A stretch of DNA of 47,259 nt from Nemertoderma westbladi (Eukaryota > Xenacoelomorpha > Nemertodermatida > Nemertodermatidae). Positions 23,489 through 35,400 of this stretch are shown one piece after another (within the stretch, counting starts at the first letter, position 1; each line of letters starts with the position of its first letter). The notes under the pieces are model-generated. The model saw nothing but the letters and a program-made list of their open reading frames with translations. It was not told the DNA's origin and did no database searches. The position numbers and the translations under genes are program-made. The stretch is from contig JAUCBJ010004633.1 in NCBI GenBank assembly GCA_032718475.1, positions 1 through 47,259 of the forward strand. The letters are read 5' to 3'.

Positions 23489-26400
23489 GTTAGTTAGTTA
23501 GGTTAGTTAGTTAGTTCGTTAGGTTGGTTAGTTAGTTCGTTAGGTTAGTTAGTTAGTTTAGTTCGTTAGGTTTAGGTTGGTTAGTTAGTTCGTTAGGTTG
23601 GTTAGTTAGTTCGTTAGGTTGGTTAGTTAGTTAGTTCGTTAGGTTGGTTAGTTAGTTAGTTCGTTAGGTTGGTTAGTTAGTTCGTTAGGTTAGTTAGTTA
23701 GTTTAGTTCGTTAGGTTTAGGTTGGTTAGTTAGTTCGTTAGGTTGGTTAGTTAGTTAGTTTGTTAGGTTGGTTAGTTAGTTAGTTAGGTTAGTTAGTTAG
23801 GTTAGTTAGTTAGTTCGTTAGGTTGGTTAGTTAGTTCGTTAGGTTAGTTAGTTAGTTTAGTTCGTTAGGTTTAGGTTGGTTAGTTAGTTCGTTAGGTTGG
23901 TTAGTTGTTTTGCTTCTGGTACCAGGGATGGCATAACGAAACGAAACAAATGGAATTTCAATTTCGTTTGTTTTTACTAATCGGATCAAAGTTTCGTTTC
24001 TAATTTTAAATTAGTTTTTAGTTTAGTATTTTTATTTTTTTTTTATGAAATAAAAGCCCACCCCTCGTAACCCAACGCCTTGATATTGTAGTATTATGTA
24101 GTAAAATATAGTATAAAACAGTATATACGTGAATTATATCAATGTGCTGAACGGCTGACTCCTCCCAACTTTTATAGACCATTGTACTGGCTGGTACCAT
24201 ACGTAACCCTATTTAGTCTACATCTAATAGCAATTAATTCACCAATATGATGCTAGGCATGTTTGTGAAGTTACTAATATTTTTTTCGCTTCCCAAATTC
24301 GGCCATCTACCTCAATTTCCTTTAAGTTTACTAGTTTGTTATAACATCCAGTCCCATTTTACGATCTCTGATTGCCGCTGCTCCCTTCCACCAAGCAAAT
24401 TTTACAAATCAAATATAATATTAGGGGTGTCCCCCCCGCAACGTATTTCACTATTAATCATGATAGCCGGCTGGATCGGATATCCTGCTGGATATTAAAC
24501 CTTATTAGACGAGAGAGGACCTTGCTCTTTGGTTTTGTTTGATTGCCAAATGATTTAATTCCATATAAATTTGTTACTATTTAGTATTTAACTGATGTTT
24601 ATTACTATTTTTCATTGAATATTAATTTTTAAATAATATTTTTAATTATTATTATTTGTATGTTAATGAATAATTTTCAACAACATATTTTTTATTTTTT
24701 TCAAAAAGATTAATCAAATATGTTTCCTCTTCCCGTCAATTATCTATAACAATAAATTAATAACAGATATACCGGATATCCGCAACATCCCTAAAAATGT
24801 AGTCATTATTAAAGGGGTGACTTCCGATTCTGAATCATTTCTTGTTTTTTTATGTTTTTACTAGGAGTTGCTGGACCTACACCAACGTCAGCGAGAGCTG
24901 ATAAGCATACGGGAACTGGGACTGCCGGTATTGGAGATAAAGCGAAGAGCAAAGGGAGTAAAGGTGAGTGGGTGAGTGACTGCCGGGGTTGGAGGTAAAG
25001 CGAAGAGCAAAGTGAGTAAAGGTGAGTGGGTGAGGGACTGTCGGGTTTGGAGGTAAAGCAAAGAGCGAGGGGAGTAAAGGTGAGTGGGTGAGGGACTGTC
25101 GGGGTTGGAGATAAAGCAAAGGGAGTAAAGGTGAGTGGGTGAGGGACTGCCGGGTTGGAGATAAAGCGAAGAGCAAAGTGAGTAAAGGTGAGTGGGTGAG
25201 GGACTGTCGGGTTTGGAGGTAAAGCAAAGAGCGAGGGGAGTAAAGGTGAGTGGGTGAGGGACTGTCGGGGTTGGAGATAAAGCAAAGGGAGTAAAGGTGA
25301 GTGGGTGAGGGACTGCCGGGTTGGAGATAAAGCGAAGAGCAAAGTGAGTAAAGGTGAGTGGGTGAGGGACTGTCGGGTTTGGAGGTAAAGCAAAGAGCGA
25401 GGGGAGTAAAGGTGAGTGGGTGAGGGACTGTCGGGGTTGGAGATAAAGCAAAGGGAGTAAAGGTGAGTGGGTTGGGGACTGCCGGGGTTGGAGGTAAAGC
25501 GAAGAGCAAAGTGAGTAAAGGTGAGTGGGTGAGGGACTGTCGGGTTTGGAGGTAAAGCAAAGAGCGAGGGGAGTAAAGGTGAGTGGGTGAGGGACTGTCG
25601 GGGTTGGAGATAAAGCAAAGGGAGTAAAGGTGAGTGGGTGAGGGACTGCCGGGTTGGAGATAAAGCGAAGAGCAAAGGTGGGTGGGTGAGGGACTGTCGG
25701 GGTTGGAGATAAAGCGAAGAGTAAAGGTGAGTGGGTGGGGGACTGTCGGGGTTGGAGATAAAGCGCAGAGCAAAGGGAGTAAAGTCGAGTGGGTGAGGGA
25801 CTGCCGGGGTTGGAGATAAAGCGAAGAGCAAAGGGAGTAAAGGTGAGTGGGTGAGGGACTGCCGGGGTTGGAGATAAAGCGAAGAGCAAAGGGAGTAAAG
25901 GTGAGTGGGTGAGGGACTGCCGGTGCCGGGGTTGGAGATAAAGCAAAGGGAGTAAAGGTGAGTGGGTGAGGGACTGTCGGGGTTGGAGATAAAGCGCAGA
26001 GCAAAGGGAGTAAAGTCGAGTGGGTGAGGGACTGCCGGGGTTGGAGATAAAGCGAAGAGCAAAGGGAGTAAAGGTGAGTGGGTGAGGAACTGCCGGGGTT
26101 GGAGATAAAGCGAAGAGCAAAGTGAGTAAAGGTGAGTGGGTGAGGGACTGTCGGGGTTGGAGATAAAGCGAAGAGCGAGAGGAGTAAAGGTGAGTGGGTG
26201 AGGAACTGCCGGTGCCGGGGTTGGAGATAAAGCAAAGGGAGTAAAGGTGAGTGGGTGAGGGACTGTCGGGGTTGGAGATAAAGCGCAGAGCAAAGGGAGT
26301 AAAGTCGAGTGGGTGAGGGACTGCCGGGGTTGGAGATAAAGCGAAGAGCAAAGGGAGTAAAGGTGAGTGGGTGAGGAACTGCCGGGGTTGGAGATAAAGC

Positions 26401-29400
26401 GAAGAGCAAAGTGAGTAAAGGTGAGTGGGTGAGGGACTGTCGGGGTTGGAGATAAAGCGAAGAGCGAGAGGAGTAAAGGTGAGTGGGTGAGGGTCTGCCG
26501 GGGTTGGAGATAAAGCGAAGAGCAAAGGGAGTAAAGGTGAGTGGGTGAGGGACTGTTGGGGTTGGAGATAAAGCGAAGAGCAAAGTGAGTAAAGGTGAGT
26601 GGGTGAGGGACTGCCGGGGTTGGAGATAAAGCGAAGAGCAAAGGGAGTAAAGGTGAGTGGTTGAGGGTCTGCCGGGGTTGGAGATAAAGCGAAGAGCAAA
26701 GGGAGTAAAGGTGAGTGGGTGAGGGACTGTTGGGGTTGGAGATAAAGCGAAGAGCGAGAGGAGTAAAGGTGAGTGGGTGAGGAACTGCCGGGGTTGGAGA
26801 TAAAGCGAAGAGCAAAGTGAGTAAAGGTGAGTGGGTGAGGGACTGCCGGGGTTGGAGATAAAGCGAAGAGCAAAGGGAGTAAAGGTGAGTGGTTGAGGGT
26901 CTGCCGGGGTTGGAGATAAAGCGAAGAGCAAAGGGAGTAAAGGTGAGTGGGTGAGGGACTGTCGGGGTTGGAGATAAAGCGAAGAGTAAAGGTGAGTGGG
27001 TGGGGGACTGTCGGGGTTGGAGATAAAGCGAAGAGCGAGAGGAGTAAAGGTGAGTGGGTGAGGAACTGCCGGGGTTGGAGATAAAGCGAAGAGCAAAGGG
27101 AGTAAAGGTGAGTGGTTGAGGGTCTGCCGGGGTTGGAGATAAAGCGAAGAGCAAAGGGAGTAAAGGTGAGTGGGTGAGGGACTGTCGGGGTTGGAGATAA
27201 ATCGAAGAGTAAAGGTGAGTGGGTTGGGGACTGCCGGGGTTGGAGATAAAGCGAAGAGCAAAGGGAGTAAAGGTGAGTGGGTGAGGGACTGTCGGGGTTG
27301 GAGATAAAGCGAAGAGCGAGAGGAGTAAAGGTGAGTGGGTGAGGAACTGCCGGGGTTGGAGATAAAGCGAAGAGCAAAGGGAGTAAAGGTGAGTGGGTGA
27401 GGGACTGTCGGGGTTGGAGATAAAGCGAAGAGCGAGGGGAGTAAAGGTGAGTGGGTGAGGGACTGTCGGGGTTGGAGATAAAGCGAAGAGCGAGAGGAGT
27501 AAAGGTGAGTGGGTGAGGGACTGTCGGGGTTGGAGATAAAGCGAAGAGTAAAGGTGAGTGGGTTGGGGACTGCCGGGGTTGGAGATAAAGCGAAGAGCAA
27601 AGGGAGTAAAGGTGAGTGGGTGAGGGACTGTCGGGGTTGGAGATAAAGCGAAGAGTAAAGGTGAGTGGGTTGGGGACTGCCGGGGTTGGAGATAAAGCGA
27701 AGAGCAAAGGGAGTAAAGGTGAGTGGGTGAGGGACTGTCGGGGTTGGAGATAAAGCGAAGAGCGAGGGGAGTAAAGGTGAGTGGGTGAGGGACTGTCGGG
27801 GTTGGAGATAAAGCGAAGAGCGAGAGGAGTAAAGGTGAGTGGGTGAGGGACTGTCGGGGTTGGAGATAAAGCGAAGAGTAAAGGTGAGTGGGTTGGGGAC
27901 TGCCGGGGTTGGAGATAAAGCGAAGAGCAAAGGGAGTAAAGGTGAGTGGGTGAGGGACTGTCGGGGTTGGAGATAAAGCGAAGAGCGAGGGGAGTAAAGG
28001 TGAGTGGGTGAGGGACTGCCGGGGTTGGAGATAAAGCGAAGAGCAAAGGGAGTAAAGGTGAGTGGTTGAGGGTCTGCCGGGGTTGGAGATAAAGCGAAGA
28101 ACAAAGGGAGTAAAGGTGAGTGGGTGAGGGACTGTCGGGGTTGGAGATAAAGCGAAGAGTAAAGGTGAGTGGGTTGGGGACTGCCGTGGTTGGAGATAAA
28201 GCGAAGAGCAAAGGGAGTAAAGGTGAGTGGGTGAGGGACTGCCGGGGTTGGAGATAAAGCAAAGGGAGTAAAGGTGAATGGTTGAGGGTCTGCCGGGGTT
28301 GGAGATAAAGCGAAGAGCAAAGGGAGTAAAGGTGAGTGGGTGAGGGACTGCCGGGGTTGGAGATAAAGCGAAGAGTAAAGGTGAGTGGGTGGGGGACTGT
28401 CGGGGTTGGAGATAAAGCGAAGAGCAAAGGGAGTAAAGGTGAGTGGGTGAGGGACTGCCGGGGTTGGAGATAAAGCAAAGAGCAAAGGGAGTAAAGGTGA
28501 GTGGGTGAGGGACTGCCGGGGTTGGAGATAAAGCAAAGAGCGAGGGGAGTAAAGGTGATGAGTGGGTGAGGGATTGTCGGGGTTGGAGATAAAGCGAAGA
28601 GCAAAGGGAGTAAAGGTGAATGGGTGGGGGACTGCCGGGGTTGGAGATAAAGCGAAGAGCAAAGGGAGTAAAGGTGAGTGGGTGAGGGACTGTCGGGGTT
28701 GGAGATAAAGCGAAGAGCAAAGGGAGTAAAGGTGAGTGGGTGAGGGACTGTCGGGGTTGGAGATAAAGCGAAGAGTAAAGGTGAGTGGGTTGGGGACTGC
28801 CGGGGTTGGAGATAAAGCGAAGAGCAAAGGGAGTAAAGGTGAGTGGGTGAGGGACTGCCGGGGTTGGAGATAAAGCAAAGGGAGTAAAGGTGAATGGTTG
28901 AGGGTCTGCCGGGGTTGGAGATAAAGCGAAGAGCAAAGGGAGTAAAGGTGAGTGGGTGAGGGACTGCCGGGGTTGGAGATAAAGCGAAGAGTAAAGGTGA
29001 GTGGGTGGGGGACTGTCGGGGTTGGAGATAAAGCGAAGAGCAAAGGGAGTAAAGGTGAGTGGGTGAGGGACTGCCGGGGTTGGAGATAAAGCAAAGAGCG
29101 AGGGGAGTAAAGGTGATGAGTGGGTGAGGGATTGTCGGGGTTGGAGATAAAGCGAAGAGCAAAGGGAGTAAAGGTGAGTGGGTGGGGGACTGCCGGGGTT
29201 GGAGATAAAGCGAAGAGCAAAGGGAGTAAAGGTGAGTGGGTGAGGGACTGCCGGGGTTGGAGATAAAGCAAAGAGCGAGGGGAGTAAAGGTGAGTGGGTG
29301 AGGGACTGCCGGGGTTGGAGATAAAGCGAAGAGCAAAGGGAGTAAAGGTGAGTGGGTGAGGGACTGTCGGGGTTGGAGATAAAGCGAAGAGCGAGGGGAG

Positions 29401-32400
29401 TAAAGGTGAGTGGGTGAGGGACTGTCGGGGTTGGAGATAAAGCGAAGAGCGAGAGGAGTAAAGGTGAGTGGGTGAGGGACTGTCGGGGTTGGAGATAAAG
29501 CGAAGAGTAAAGGTGAGTGGGTTGGGGACTGCCGGGGTTGGAGATAAAGCGAAGAGCAAAGGGAGTAAAGGTGAGTGGGTGAGGGACTGTCGGGGTTGGA
29601 GATAAAGCGAAGAGCGAGGGGAGTAAAGGTGAGTGGGTGAGGGACTGTCGGGGTTGGAGATAAAGCGAAGAGCGAGAGGAGTAAAGGTGAGTGGGTGAGG
29701 GACTGTCGGGGTTGGAGATAAAGCGAAGAGTAAAGGTGAGTGGGTTGGGGACTGCCGGGGTTGGAGATAAAGCGAAGAGCAAAGGGAGTAAAGGTGAGTG
29801 GGTGAGGGACTGTCGGGGTTGGAGATAAAGCGAAGAGTAAAGGTGAGTGGGTTGGGGACTGCCGGGGTTGGAGATAAAGCGAAGAGCAAAGGGAGTAAAG
29901 GTGAGTGGGTGAGGGACTGTCGGGGTTGGAGATAAAGCGAAGAGCGAGGGGAGTAAAGGTGAGTGGGTGAGGGACTGTCGGGGTTGGAGATAAAGCGAAG
30001 AGCGAGAGGAGTAAAGGTGAGTGGGTGAGGGACTGTCGGGGTTGGAGATAAAGCGAAGAGTAAAGGTGAGTGGGTTGGGGACTGCCGGGGTTGGAGATAA
30101 AGCGAAGAGCAAAGGGAGTAAAGGTGAGTGGGTGAGGGACTGTCGGGGTTGGAGATAAAGCGAAGAGCGAGGGGAGTAAAGGTGAGTGGGTGAGGGACTG
30201 CCGGGGTTGGAGATAAAGCGAAGAGCAAAGGGAGTAAAGGTGAGTGGTTGAGGGTCTGCCGGGGTTGGAGATAAAGCGAAGAACAAAGGGAGTAAAGGTG
30301 AGTGGGTGAGGGACTGTCGGGGTTGGAGATAAAGCGAAGAGTAAAGGTGAGTGGGTTGGGGACTGCCGTGGTTGGAGATAAAGCGAAGAGCAAAGGGAGT
30401 AAAGGTGAGTGGGTGAGGGACTGCCGGGGTTGGAGATAAAGCAAAGGGAGTAAAGGTGAATGGTTGAGGGTCTGCCGGGGTTGGAGATAAAGCGAAGAGC
30501 AAAGAGAGTAAAGGTGAGTGGGTGAGGGACTGCCGGGGTTGGAGATAAAGCGAAGAGTAAAGGTGAGTGGGTGGGGGACTGTCGGGGTTGGAGATAAAGC
30601 GAAGAGCAAAGGGAGTAAAGGTGAGTGGGTGAGGGACTGCCGGGGTTGGAGATAAAGCAAAGAGCAAAGGGAGTAAAGGTGAGTGGGTGAGGGACTGCCG
30701 GGGTTGGAGATAAAGCAAAGAGCGAGGGGAGTAAAGGTGATGAGTGGGTGAGGGATTGTCGGGGTTGGAGATAAAGCGAAGAGCAAAGGGAGTAAAGGTG
30801 AATGGGTGGGGGACTGCCGGGGTTGGAGATAAAGCGAAGAGCAAAGGGAGTAAAGGTGAGTGGGTGAGGGACTGTCGGGGTTGGAGATAAAGCGAAGAGC
30901 AAAGGGAGTAAAGGTGAGTGGGTGAGGGACTGTCGGGGTTGGAGATAAAGCGAAGAGTAAAGGTGAGTGGGTTGGGGACTGCCGGGGTTGGAGATAAAGC
31001 GAAGAGCAAAGGGAGTAAAGGTGAGTGGGTGAGGGACTGCCGGGGTTGGAGATAAAGCAAAGGGAGTAAAGGTGAATGGTTGAGGGTCTGCCGGGGTTGG
31101 AGATAAAGCGAAGAGCAAAGGGAGTAAAGGTGAGTGGGTGAGGGACTGCCGGGGTTGGAGATAAAGCGAAGAGTAAAGGTGAGTGGGTGGGGGACTGTCG
31201 GGGTTGGAGATAAAGCGAAGAGCAAAGGGAGTAAAGGTGAGTGGGTGAGGGACTGCCGGGGTTGGAGATAAAGCAAAGAGCGAGGGGAGTAAAGGTGATG
31301 AGTGGGTGAGGGATTGTCGGGGTTGGAGATAAAGCGAAGAGCAAAGGGAGTAAAGGTGAGTGGGTGGGGGACTGCCGGGGTTGGAGATAAAGCGAAGAGC
31401 AAAGGGAGTAAAGGTGAGTGGGTGAGGGACTGCCGGGGTTGGAGATAAAGCAAAGAGCGAGGGGAGTAAAGGTGAGTGGGTGAGGGACTGCCGGGGTTGG
31501 AGATAAAGCGAAGAGCAAAGGGAGTAAAGGTGAGTGGGTGAGGGACTGTCGGGGTTGGAGATAAAGCGAAGAGCGAGGGGAGTAAAGGTGAGTGGGTGAG
31601 GGACTGTCGGGGTTGGAGATAAAGCGAAGAGCGAGAGGAGTAAAGGTGAGTGGGTGAGGGACTGTCGGGGTTGGAGATAAAGCGAAGAGTAAAGGTGAGT
31701 GGGTTGGGGACTGCCGGGGTTGGAGATAAAGCGAAGAGCAAAGGGAGTAAAGGTGAGTGGGTGAGGGACTGTCGGGGTTGGAGATAAAGCGAAGAGCAAA
31801 GGGAGTAAAGGTGAGTGGTTGAGGGTCTGCCGGGGTTGGAGATAAAGCGAAGAGCAAAGGGAGTAAAGGTGAGTGGGTGAGGGACTGTCGGGGTTGGAGA
31901 TAAAGCGAAGAGCGAGAGGAGTAAAGGTGAGTGGGTGAGGAACTGCCGGGGTTGGAGATAAAGCGAAGAGCAAAGTGAGTAAAGGTGAGTGGGTGAGGGA
32001 CTGCCGGGGTTGGAGATAAAGCGAAGAGCAAAGGGAGTAAAGGTGAGTGGTTGAGGGTCTGCCGGGGTTGGAGATAAAGCGAAGAGCAAAGGGAGTAAAG
32101 GTGAGTGGGTGAGGGACTGTCGGGGTTGGAGATAAAGCGAAGAGTAAAGGTGAGTGGGTGGGGGACTGTCGGGGTTGGAGATAAAGCGAAGAGCGAGAGG
32201 AGTAAAGGTGAGTGGGTGAGGAACTGCCGGGGTTGGAGATAAAGCGAAGAGCAAAGGGAGTAAAGGTGAGTGGTTGAGGGTCTGCCGGGGTTGGAGATAA
32301 AGCGAAGAGCAAAGGGAGTAAAGGTGAGTGGGTGAGGGACTGTCGGGGTTGGAGATAAATCGAAGAGTAAAGGTGAGTGGGTTGGGGACTGCCGGGGTTG

Positions 32401-35400
32401 GAGATAAAGCGAAGAGCAAAGGGAGTAAAGGTGAGTGGGTGAGGGACTGTCGGGGTTGGAGATAAAGCGAAGAGCGAGAGGAGTAAAGGTGAGTGGGTGA
32501 GGAACTGCCGGGGTTGGAGATAAAGCGAAGAGCAAAGGGAGTAAAGGTGAGTGGGTGAGGGACTGTCGGGGTTGGAGATAAAGCGAAGAGTAAAGGTGAG
32601 TGGGTTGGGGACTGCCGGGGTTGGAGATAAAGCGAAGAGCAAAGGGAGTAAAGGTGAGTGGGTGAGGGACTGTCGGGGTTGGAGATAAAGCGAAGAGCGA
32701 GGGGAGTAAAGGTGAGTGGGTGAGGGACTGTCGGGGTTGGAGATAAAGCGAAGAGCGAGAGGAGTAAAGGTGAGTGGGTGAGGGACTGTCGGGGTTGGAG
32801 ATAAAGCGAAGAGTAAAGGTGAGTGGGTTGGGGACTGCCGGGGTTGGAGATAAAGCAAAGAGCAAAGGGAGTAAAGGTGAGTGGGTGAGGGACTGTCGGG
32901 GTTGGAGATAAAGCGAAGAGCAAAGGGAGTAAAGGTGAGTGGTTGAGGGTCTGCCGGGGTTGGAGATAAAGCGAAGAGCAAAGGGAGTAAAGGTGAGTGG
33001 GTGAGGGACTGTCGGGGTTGGAGATAAAGCGAAGAGTAAAGGTGAGTGGGTTGGGGACTGCCGGGGTTGGAGATAAAGCGAAGAGCAAAGGGAGTAAAGG
33101 TGAGTGGGTGAGGGACTGTCGGGGTTGGAGATAAAGCGAAGAGCGAGGGGAGTAAAGGTGAGTGGGTGAGGGACTGTCGGGGTTGGAGATAAAGCGAAGA
33201 GCGAGAGGAGTAAAGGTGAGTGGGTGAGGGACTGTCGGGGTTGGAGATAAAGCGAAGAGTAAAGGTGAGTGGGTTGGGGACTGCCGGGGTTGGAGATAAA
33301 GCGAAGAGCAAAGGGAGTAAAGGTGAGTGGGTGAGGGACTGTCGGGGTTGGAGATAAAGCGAAGAGTAAAGGTGAGTGGGTTGGGGACTGCCGGGGTTGG
33401 AGATAAAGCGAAGAGCAAAGGGAGTAAAGGTGAGTGGGTGAGGGACTGTCGGGGTTGGAGATAAAGCGAAGAGCGAGGGGAGTAAAGGTGAGTGGGTGAG
33501 GGACTGTCGGGGTTGGAGATAAAGCGAAGAGCGAGAGGAGTAAAGGTGAGTGGGTGAGGGACTGTCGGGGTTGGAGATAAAGCGAAGAGTAAAGGTGAGT
33601 GGGTTGGGGACTGCCGGGGTTGGAGATAAAGCGAAGAGCAAAGGGAGTAAAGGTGAGTGGGTGAGGGACTGTCGGGGTTGGAGATAAAGCGAAGAGCGAG
33701 GGGAGTAAAGGTGAGTGGGTGAGGGACTGCCGGGGTTGGAGATAAAGCGAAGAGCAAAGGGAGTAAAGGTGAGTGGTTGAGGGTCTGCCGGGGTTGGAGA
33801 TAAAGCGAAGAACAAAGGGAGTAAAGGTGAGTGGGTGAGGGACTGTCGGGGTTGGAGATAAAGCGAAGAGTAAAGGTGAGTGGGTTGGGGACTGCCGTGG
33901 TTGGAGATAAAGCGAAGAGCAAAGGGAGTAAAGGTGAGTGGGTGAGGGACTGCCGGGGTTGGAGATAAAGCAAAGGGAGTAAAGGTGAATGGTTGAGGGT
34001 CTGCCGGGGTTGGAGATAAAGCGAAGAGCAAAGGGAGTAAAGGTGAGTGGGTGAGGGACTGCCGGGGTTGGAGATAAAGCGAAGAGTAAAGGTGAGTGGG
34101 TGGGGGACTGTCGGGGTTGGAGATAAAGCGAAGAGCAAAGGGAGTAAATGTGAGTGGGTGAGGGACTGCCGGGGTTGGAGATAAAGCAAAGAGCAAAGGG
34201 AGTAAAGGTGAGTGGGTGAGGGACTGCCGGGGTTGGGGATAAAGCAAAGAGCGAGGGGAGTAAAGGTGATGAGTGGGTGAGGGATTGTCGGGGTTGGAGA
34301 TAAAGCGAAGAGCAAAGGGAGTAAAGGTGAGTGGGTGGGGGACTGCCGGGGTTGGAGATAAAGCGAAGAGCAAAGGGAGTAAAGGTGAGTGGGTGAGGGA
34401 CTGTCGGGGTTGGAGATAAAGCGAAGAGCAAAGGGAGTAAAGGTGAGTGGGTGAGGGACTGTCGGGGTTGGAGATAAAGCGAAGAGTAAAGGTGAGTGGG
34501 TTGGGGACTGCCGGGGTTGGAGATAAAGCGAAGAGCAAAGGGAGTAAAGGTGAGTGGGTGAGGGACTGCCGGGGTTGGAGATAAAGCAAAGGGAGTAAAG
34601 GTGAATGGTTGAGGGTCTGCCGGGGTTGGAGATAAAGCGAAGAGCAAAGGGAGTAAAGGTGAGTGCGTGAGGGACTGCCGGGGTTGGAGATAAAGCGAAG
34701 AGTAAAGGTGAGTGGGTGGGGGACTGTCGGGGTTGGAGATAAAGCGAAGAGCAAAGGGAGTAAAGGTGAGTGGGTGAGGGACTGCCGGGGTTGGAGATAA
34801 AGCAAAGAGCAAAGGGAGTAAAGGTGAGTGGGTGAGAGACTGCCGGGGTTGGAGATAAAGCAAAGAGCGAGGGGAGTAAAGGTGATGAGTGGGTGAGGGA
34901 TTGTCGGGGTTGGAGATAAAGCGAAGAGCAAAGGGAGTAAAGGTGAGTGGGTGGGGGACTGCCGGGGTTGGAGATAAAGCGAAGAGCAAAGGGAGTAAAG
35001 GTGAGTGGGTGGGGGACTGCCGGGGTTGGAGATAAAGCAAAGAGCAAAGGGAGTAAAGGTGAGTGGGTGAGGGACTGTCGGGGTTGGAGATAAAGCGAAG
35101 AGCAAAGGGAGTAAAGGTGAGTGGGTGAGGGACTGTCGGGGTTGGAGATAAAGCAAAGAGCGAGGGGAGTAAAGGTGATGAGTGGGTGAGGGACTGCCGG
35201 GGTTGGAGATAAAGCAAAGAGCGAGGGGAGTAAAGGTGAGTGGGTGAGGGACTGCCGGGGTTGGAGATAAAGCGAAGAGCAAAGGTGGGTGGGTGAGGGA
35301 CTGTCGGGGTTGGAGATAAAGCGAAGTGTAAAGGTGAGTGTGTGAGGGACTGCCGGGGTTGGAGATAAAGCAAAGAGCAAAGGGAGTAAAGGTGGGGAAT

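Larger units (their letters stand above)
21412..24864 (+). other. CK1 alpha intron 5
   Basis: 3.45 kb. The first 2.5 kb is a GTTA-based array starting at the first intron base. The remaining 960 bp (23,907-24,864) is AT-rich unique sequence with acceptor TTTTTACTAG and no coding region. Confidence 0.88.

Noticed and set aside
21412-23906. Telomere-like repeat (TTAGG/TTAGGG)
   Set aside because: TTAGGTTAGG occurs only briefly. The array is dominated by GTTAGTTAGTTCGTTAGGTTG mixtures and lies inside a gene intron.
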